NCBI RefSeq assembly: GCF_019969685.1
Contig: NZ_JAHXYZ010000003.1
Location: 62,001 to 126,000, forward strand
DNA: 64,000 nucleotides
Direction: 5' to 3'
Source: Microbacterium sp. EST19A
GTDB taxonomy: Bacteria; Actinomycetota; Actinomycetes; Actinomycetales; Microbacteriaceae
The notes under the pieces were generated by a model that worked only from the letters and a program-made list of their open reading frames with translations, ran no database searches and was not told the DNA's origin. Each line of letters starts with the position of its first letter. The stretch's first letter is position 1. A program made the position numbers and the translations under genes. Positions 59,964-64,000 of this stretch are shown here, piece by piece.

Positions 59964-60407
59964 GTGACGGCATCCGACGAACTGCTCCGGCTGGAGAACC
60001 AGCTCTGCTTCGCGCTGGTGACCGCAGCGCGCAACGTCGTCGCGATCTACCGCCCGATCCTCGAGCCGCTCGGGCTCACCCACCCGCAGTACCTGGTGAT
60101 GCTCGCGCTCTGGGAGCGCGCACCGCGCACCCTCAACGACCTCGCCGTCGACCTCGCACTCGAGCCGGCGACAGCGTCTCCACTCGTGAAGCGGCTGGAG
60201 GTCGAGGGTCTCGTCGTTCGTCAGCGCAGCAGCGAGGATGAGCGGCGGCTCGAGATCACGCTGACCGAGGCGGGGGCCGCTCTGCGGGACAGAGCAGTGG
60301 ATGTACCGCGGCAGGTCATGGCGGCCGTCGGGATGGATGTGTCCGAGATCTCCGCGTTGCGCGACGGACTCGGCCCGTTCTCCGGGCGTCGTCCCGAGTT
60401 CGGCTGA
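59964..60407 (+). CDS. MarR family regulator, OhrR-like (redox-sensing Cys15)
   Basis: Probable organic-peroxide-responsive repressor. I choose the GTG at 59964 because it sits at the predicted transcription start; earlier in-frame starts fall in the operator. This gives 147 residues with LENQLCFAL, in which Cys15 is at the position of the reactive Cys of Bacillus subtilis OhrR. The winged helix follows (NDLAVDLALEPATASPLVKR, SSEDERRLEITLT). Usual targets are ohr peroxidase genes; none is adjacent here, where the divergent neighbour is a small CxxC protein. Confidence 0.88.
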   Translation: MTASDELLRLENQLCFALVTAARNVVAIYRPILEPLGLTHPQYLVMLALWERAPRTLNDLAVDLALEPATASPLVKRLEVEGLVVRQRSSEDERRLEITLTEAGAALRDRAVDVPRQVMAAVGMDVSEISALRDGLGPFSGRRPEFG

Positions 60408-60470
60408 GGCCACGGCGTCGTCCGTCGACAGGTTCCCGGTGCGGGGCGACGCTCGTCATAGGGTGGGGTC

Positions 60471-61226
60471 ATGTCGCGCCCCGAGCCTCCGGTCACGGAG
60501 CAGGAGCGCGTCCGCAGCCGTTCTGTGCTGCGCCTGACGCTCGCGCTGCTCGCCGTCGCGGCCCTGTTCGTCGTCGTCATGCTCGCCGCCTCGCTGCAGG
60601 GCCTCCCGCAGTTCGGCCCGCAGCCGTTCCGCGAATCGGAGCCGGAGCGCGATCCGGTCATCCCGCCGACGCAATCGCCGGGACCGACCGCGCCGATGGA
60701 CCCGCCGGAGGACTCGCTGCTCCTCGCCATCATCGCGATCATCGTGGCCGCTCTGCTGGGAGCGGTGATCCTCGTCGTCGTCTTCTTCGTGCTGCGGAAG
60801 CGCCTGCGATTCCTGATCGGGCTGTGGCACGACCGGCCGCTCGCCCGGCGCGAGGCCGCTGCGGTCGATGCGGTGTCCGCCCCCGAGGCGGGTGTCGCCG
60901 GCGAACCGGACACCGCCGTCATCCGGCGCGGCATCGCAGAGGCGCTGCGGACGATCGACGAGCGACCGGATCCCGGCGACAGCATCATCGCAGCCTGGGT
61001 GGGGCTCGAGGAGACCGCGACGGATGCCGGGGCGGGACGCGGCATCAACGAGACCCCTTCCGAGTTCACCGTGCGCATCGTGGGGCGCAAGTCCGACATC
61101 TCCGAGGACGTCTCGATGCTGCTCGGTCTGTACGAGCGCGTCCGCTTCGGAGGGCACCAGGCGGACGAGGCGGACCGAGTGGCGGCATCCGCGTGTCTCC
61201 GCGGCATCCAGCGGGGGTGGAGATGA
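60471..61226 (+). CDS. DUF4129 domain membrane protein
   Basis: The 251-residue product has two membrane helices (about 20-41 and 82-106), a Pro-rich extracytoplasmic loop between them, and a C-terminal DUF4129 domain (about 150-245; ETPSEFTVRIVG, LLGLYERVRFGG). DUF4129 proteins accompany MoxR/DUF58/transglutaminase clusters; function unknown. Its stop overlaps the next start (ATGA). Confidence 0.85.
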   Translation: MSRPEPPVTEQERVRSRSVLRLTLALLAVAALFVVVMLAASLQGLPQFGPQPFRESEPERDPVIPPTQSPGPTAPMDPPEDSLLLAIIAIIVAALLGAVILVVVFFVLRKRLRFLIGLWHDRPLARREAAAVDAVSAPEAGVAGEPDTAVIRRGIAEALRTIDERPDPGDSIIAAWVGLEETATDAGAGRGINETPSEFTVRIVGRKSDISEDVSMLLGLYERVRFGGHQADEADRVAASACLRGIQRGWR

Positions 61227-61696
61227 GAGGCCGCGTGGTGCTCGCCGGCATCGGCGTGATCGTCGCTCTCGGAGTGCTCCTGCTGCTGGCGCAGTTCGGC
61301 GTACCGTTCGCCTTCGCGCTCTCCTGGTTGATCATCCTGCTGACGATCGCGGTGGCGACGCGTCAGGGCTTCCTCGACGAGACGGGGGCCTGGCCCCCGC
61401 CGGAGCGCGAGCGCGAGGTCCGGAGCTCTCAGGTGTCCCGCCTCGCCTGGTCGATCAACATCCGCACAGGTGTGGCGGGTCATGTCGTCGTACGACGCGT
61501 GCAGAACGTGCTGCGGCGCAGGCTCGCTCACCTCGGACTCGACGTCGATGACCCGCTGCAGCACGCGACGATCGACGCAGTGCTGGGCGCAGGTCTGCGG
61601 GAGTCCCTCCACCGACGCGAAGTGCAGCGTGCCGACATCGAACGCGTCCTCGACGCGATGGACCGACTTTCCCACGAACGCGAGGAGAACCCATGA
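61223..61696 (+). CDS. Two-helix membrane protein in MoxR cluster (unknown)
   Basis: The 157-residue product has two adjacent membrane helices (about 4-24 and 28-46) and a charged cytoplasmic C-terminal half (about 55-157; WSINIRTGVAGHVVVRRVQN). No named domain is recognised. Overlapping start and stop codons with both neighbours put it firmly in the operon. Confidence 0.8.
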   Translation: MRGRVVLAGIGVIVALGVLLLLAQFGVPFAFALSWLIILLTIAVATRQGFLDETGAWPPPEREREVRSSQVSRLAWSINIRTGVAGHVVVRRVQNVLRRRLAHLGLDVDDPLQHATIDAVLGAGLRESLHRREVQRADIERVLDAMDRLSHEREENP

Positions 61697-62664
61697 CCGC
61701 TGACGAGACCGCACGCATCGCCGAGGTCGGCCGCCGTGTGCGCGAGAGCGTGGGCACCGCCGTCGTCGGGATGGAGGAGTCGCTGACGATCGCACTGGCC
61801 GCCATCCTCGCCGGTGGCCACGTGCTGTTCGAAGACGTGCCGGGCCTGGGCAAGACGCTCGCAGCGCGCAGTCTCGCGGCAGCGCTCGGCCTCGACTTCC
61901 GGCGATTGCAGTGCACGCCGGACATGCTCCCCGGTGACGTCACCGGCTCCTACGTCTACGCGCCGGGCACCGGCGACTTCCAGTTCCGCCCGGGCCCGAT
62001 CTTCACCGGCCTCCTGCTGGCCGACGAGGTGAACCGCACCACTCCCAAGACCCAGTCCGCGATGCTCGAGGCGATGGCGGAGGGACAGGTCACCGTCGAA
62101 GGCAACAGATTCCCGCTGCCGCGTCCGTTCCACGTCATCGCGACGTCGAACCCGATCGAGTACGAGGGCACCTATGCGCTTCCGGAGGCTCAGCTCGACC
62201 GCTTCATGGTGCGACTCGCCGTCGGGTATCCCGCCGCGGAGGACGAGGCGCGCATCATCCTCGAGCGGGTGAGAAGGCAGACGCCCGACGTGTCGGTGGA
62301 ACCCGTCGTCGACGGCGACGGCCTCCTCGCCATCCAGGCGGCCGTGGAACGGATCCATGTGGACGCCGACGTCGCCCGCTACTGCGTCGAGCTGACGAGG
62401 TCGACACGAGAGGCGACGAACGTCGCGGTCGGCGCGTCTCCCCGGGGATCGCAGTCGCTGGTGCTGCTGGGCCGCGCCCTCGCCGCACTCGACGGCAGAG
62501 CGTATGTCCGGCCCGATGACATCAAGCGGATCGCCGGACCGGTGCTCGCGCACCGCCTCACCCTCACCCCGCAGGCCTGGGCGCAGGGAGTCGACCCCGC
62601 CTCGATCGTGGCCGCGGCCGTCGCCCAGACGCCGGTGCCGCCGACCGTGGCCGCGACGCGGTGA
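61693..62664 (+). CDS. MoxR family AAA+ ATPase
   Basis: Chaperone-like ATPase thought to help assemble or activate metal- or envelope-associated protein complexes with VWA/DUF58 partners. The 323-residue product has Walker A VPGLGKTLAARSL (about 53-65), LQCTPDMLPGDVTGS, Walker B LLADEVNRTTPKTQSAMLEA, and sensor PFHVIATSNPIEYEGTYALP. Overlaps both neighbours by 4 bases. Confidence 0.94.
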   Translation: MTADETARIAEVGRRVRESVGTAVVGMEESLTIALAAILAGGHVLFEDVPGLGKTLAARSLAAALGLDFRRLQCTPDMLPGDVTGSYVYAPGTGDFQFRPGPIFTGLLLADEVNRTTPKTQSAMLEAMAEGQVTVEGNRFPLPRPFHVIATSNPIEYEGTYALPEAQLDRFMVRLAVGYPAAEDEARIILERVRRQTPDVSVEPVVDGDGLLAIQAAVERIHVDADVARYCVELTRSTREATNVAVGASPRGSQSLVLLGRALAALDGRAYVRPDDIKRIAGPVLAHRLTLTPQAWAQGVDPASIVAAAVAQTPVPPTVAATR

Positions 62665-63974
62665 GCGATGTCGTCCGCACGTCCACGCGCACAGGTCTGA
62701 CCTGGCGGCGGACTCCGGTGATCGCGACGGGACTCGCCGGGGCGGCGCTGCTGGCCGCGGTGGGGTTGGCCTTCTCCCGTCCCGACGTCATCGCGATCGG
62801 TCTGCCGCTGGCGCTGACGACGACGTGGATGCTTCTCGGACGCCCGCGGGACGCGGACATGATCGTCGAGCTGCGGGCGAGATCCGACGTCGGGGCCGAG
62901 AGCCCCGCCGTGCTGGCCGACGTCGACGTCCGCGGCGTGGCCGACTGGGTGCAGGTCGCGATCGATCAGGACGAGCGCCGAACGGGCACCGCCGACGTTC
63001 GTCCCGGTGCGTCCGTGATCACGGCGAGGACGCTGCTCCAGCATTCGGGTCCCGAGGAGCTGCTCGCGGTGATCGCCCGAGGCGTCGCGTTCGACGGAGC
63101 GTGGACTTCGGATATCGGGCCGCGCAGCACCGTCGTCTGGAATGCGGCCCCGCGCGCCCGACGACTCGAGCGTCTTCCGGTCGCGCCGCGACTCACCGGT
63201 CTCACCGGCGCGCACGCCGGGTCGCGTCCCGGTCAGGGCGGGGACTTCCGCGACATCCATCCGTTCGCCCCGGGGGACGAGCTGCGCCGGGTCGACTGGC
63301 GGGCCACGGCCCGATCGGCACGTCAGCCCGGTGACCTGCTGGTGCGTCGCACCGACAACCTCAGCGACTCCGCCGTCGTGATCGCCGTGGACACGTCGGA
63401 GGACCTGGGCGCGGTCGTCGCCAGCTGGGGAGCCGACGATCCCGATCGGTCGGGGATCACCTCGCTGGACCTCGCCCGTGAGGCCGCCCTCTCGATCGCC
63501 ACCGCGGCCGTCGAGAGCGGCGATCCGGTCGCCTATCACGCGCTGGCACCGGACGGCAGGAGTGTCGCCTCCGGTGGTGGTGCGCGGCATCTCGCCCGGC
63601 TGCGCGGCGTCATCGCGGCGACGGGGCCGGGAGGGAGTGACTCCCGTTATCGCCGCACGCCCGCCGTGCCGTCCGGATCGATCGTGTTCGTGCTGTCCAC
63701 GTTCTTCGACGGCGCGGCCGCCGACCTCGCGACGCGCTGGCGTGCGGCGGGGCACGCGGTGGTCGCCGTGGACGTGCTTCCCGAGCCGGACGCGAGCCGG
63801 CTCACCCGAGAGCAGCAGGTGGCGCTGCGCATGCTGCTGGCCGAGCGCTCCGACATCCTCGTCGAGCTGCGTCGCGCCGGACTGGAAGTCATCTCCTGGG
63901 CGGACGGCGACGTCGACGCGGCGATGCTCCTCGCGGTACGGCGCCAGCAGCGCGCGCGGCCGGTGCGGCGATGA
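62661..63974 (+). CDS. DUF58 domain protein
   Basis: Typical partner of MoxR. The 437-residue product (GTG start in the MoxR stop) has two N-terminal membrane helices (about 18-55) and the DUF58 signature GGDFRDIHPFAPGDELRRVDW (given here up to 20 residues) near 193-213, followed by a vWA-like C-terminal domain (VVIAVDTSED). Its stop overlaps the start of the next gene. Confidence 0.9.
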   Translation: MSDVVRTSTRTGLTWRRTPVIATGLAGAALLAAVGLAFSRPDVIAIGLPLALTTTWMLLGRPRDADMIVELRARSDVGAESPAVLADVDVRGVADWVQVAIDQDERRTGTADVRPGASVITARTLLQHSGPEELLAVIARGVAFDGAWTSDIGPRSTVVWNAAPRARRLERLPVAPRLTGLTGAHAGSRPGQGGDFRDIHPFAPGDELRRVDWRATARSARQPGDLLVRRTDNLSDSAVVIAVDTSEDLGAVVASWGADDPDRSGITSLDLAREAALSIATAAVESGDPVAYHALAPDGRSVASGGGARHLARLRGVIAATGPGGSDSRYRRTPAVPSGSIVFVLSTFFDGAAADLATRWRAAGHAVVAVDVLPEPDASRLTREQQVALRMLLAERSDILVELRRAGLEVISWADGDVDAAMLLAVRRQQRARPVRR

Positions 63975-64000
63975 CCCGCCGCATCCGGTCCTTCCGCGTC
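63971..64000 (+). CDS. Start of next gene in MoxR cluster (partial; possibly transglutaminase-like)
   Basis: An ATG overlapping the DUF58 stop (ATGA) opens a frame reading MTRRIRSFRV to the window edge. In comparable clusters this position is usually a large transglutaminase-domain membrane protein, but ten codons cannot show that. Confidence 0.5.
   Translation, partial: MTRRIRSFRV

Overview
The window is about 64 kb of high-GC actinobacterial chromosome. Its content fits the Microbacteriaceae, most likely Microbacterium: a dcw cell-wall/division cluster without ftsA, followed by yggS-sepF-yggT-divIVA; a split actinobacterial cytochrome bcc-aa3 respiratory chain; DUF3043 and DUF4126 proteins; and many translationally coupled (ATGA/GTGA) junctions. 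The genus is inferred from gene content and protein style, not from a database search. It is almost entirely core chromosome. No tRNA, rRNA, CRISPR array, insertion sequence, phage gene or plasmid gene is visible.

Layout: (1) 48-17237, plus strand: the dcw cluster and its extension, rsmH-ftsL-ftsI-murF-mraY-murD-ftsW-murG-murC-ftsQ-ftsZ-yggS-sepF-yggT-divIVA-lspA-rluD. The murE gene normally found between ftsI and murF is absent. (2) 17251-21368: a dispersed repeat copy, a GNAT gene, then a tandem duplication of an ECF sigma factor plus membrane-anchored partner, each headed by the same promoter. (3) 21382-31143: terminator, dnaE, a membrane protein, hisD, nrdR, pyrD, a convergent DUF3043 gene and an M20 dipeptidase. 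(4) 31215-40255: iron-sulfur carrier protein, ctaC-ctaD-ctaF on plus, rhodanese and a decayed GNAT gene on minus, and ctaE-qcrC-qcrA-qcrB on minus, together the complete bcc-aa3 supercomplex gene set. (5) 40448-44800: trpD, a PHP-domain protein, a 5'-3' exonuclease and two secreted or lipid-anchored proteins whose base composition looks less GC-rich. (6) 45038-53308: rpsA, then a six-gene operon of a sulfonate/NMT1-type ABC importer with an acetyl-CoA synthetase, O-acetylhomoserine sulfhydrylase and CoA-binding protein, preceded by a large dyad. (7) 53341-60407: coaE, an MFS transporter, a GNAT, DUF4126, a Tat-signal secreted protein split by a G8 tract, uvrB, a TfoX-like protein, and an OhrR-type regulator divergent from a small CxxC protein with a clear operator between. 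(8) 60471-64000: a DUF4129 / small membrane protein / MoxR / DUF58 cluster that runs off the window end.

A recurring regulatory feature is leaderless transcription. At least nine genes (trpD, nrdR, pyrD, coaE, uvrB, dnaE, the M20 peptidase, ohrR and ctaE), and probably both ECF sigma genes, have a -10-like hexamer only 4-7 bases before the start codon. In the hisD-nrdR-pyrD series the -10 overlaps the upstream stop codon. The observations most worth a second look are the duplicated sigma/partner modules, the missing murE, the G8 frameshift in the Tat protein, and the unassigned operators at 46591, 40323, 29695 and 59924.
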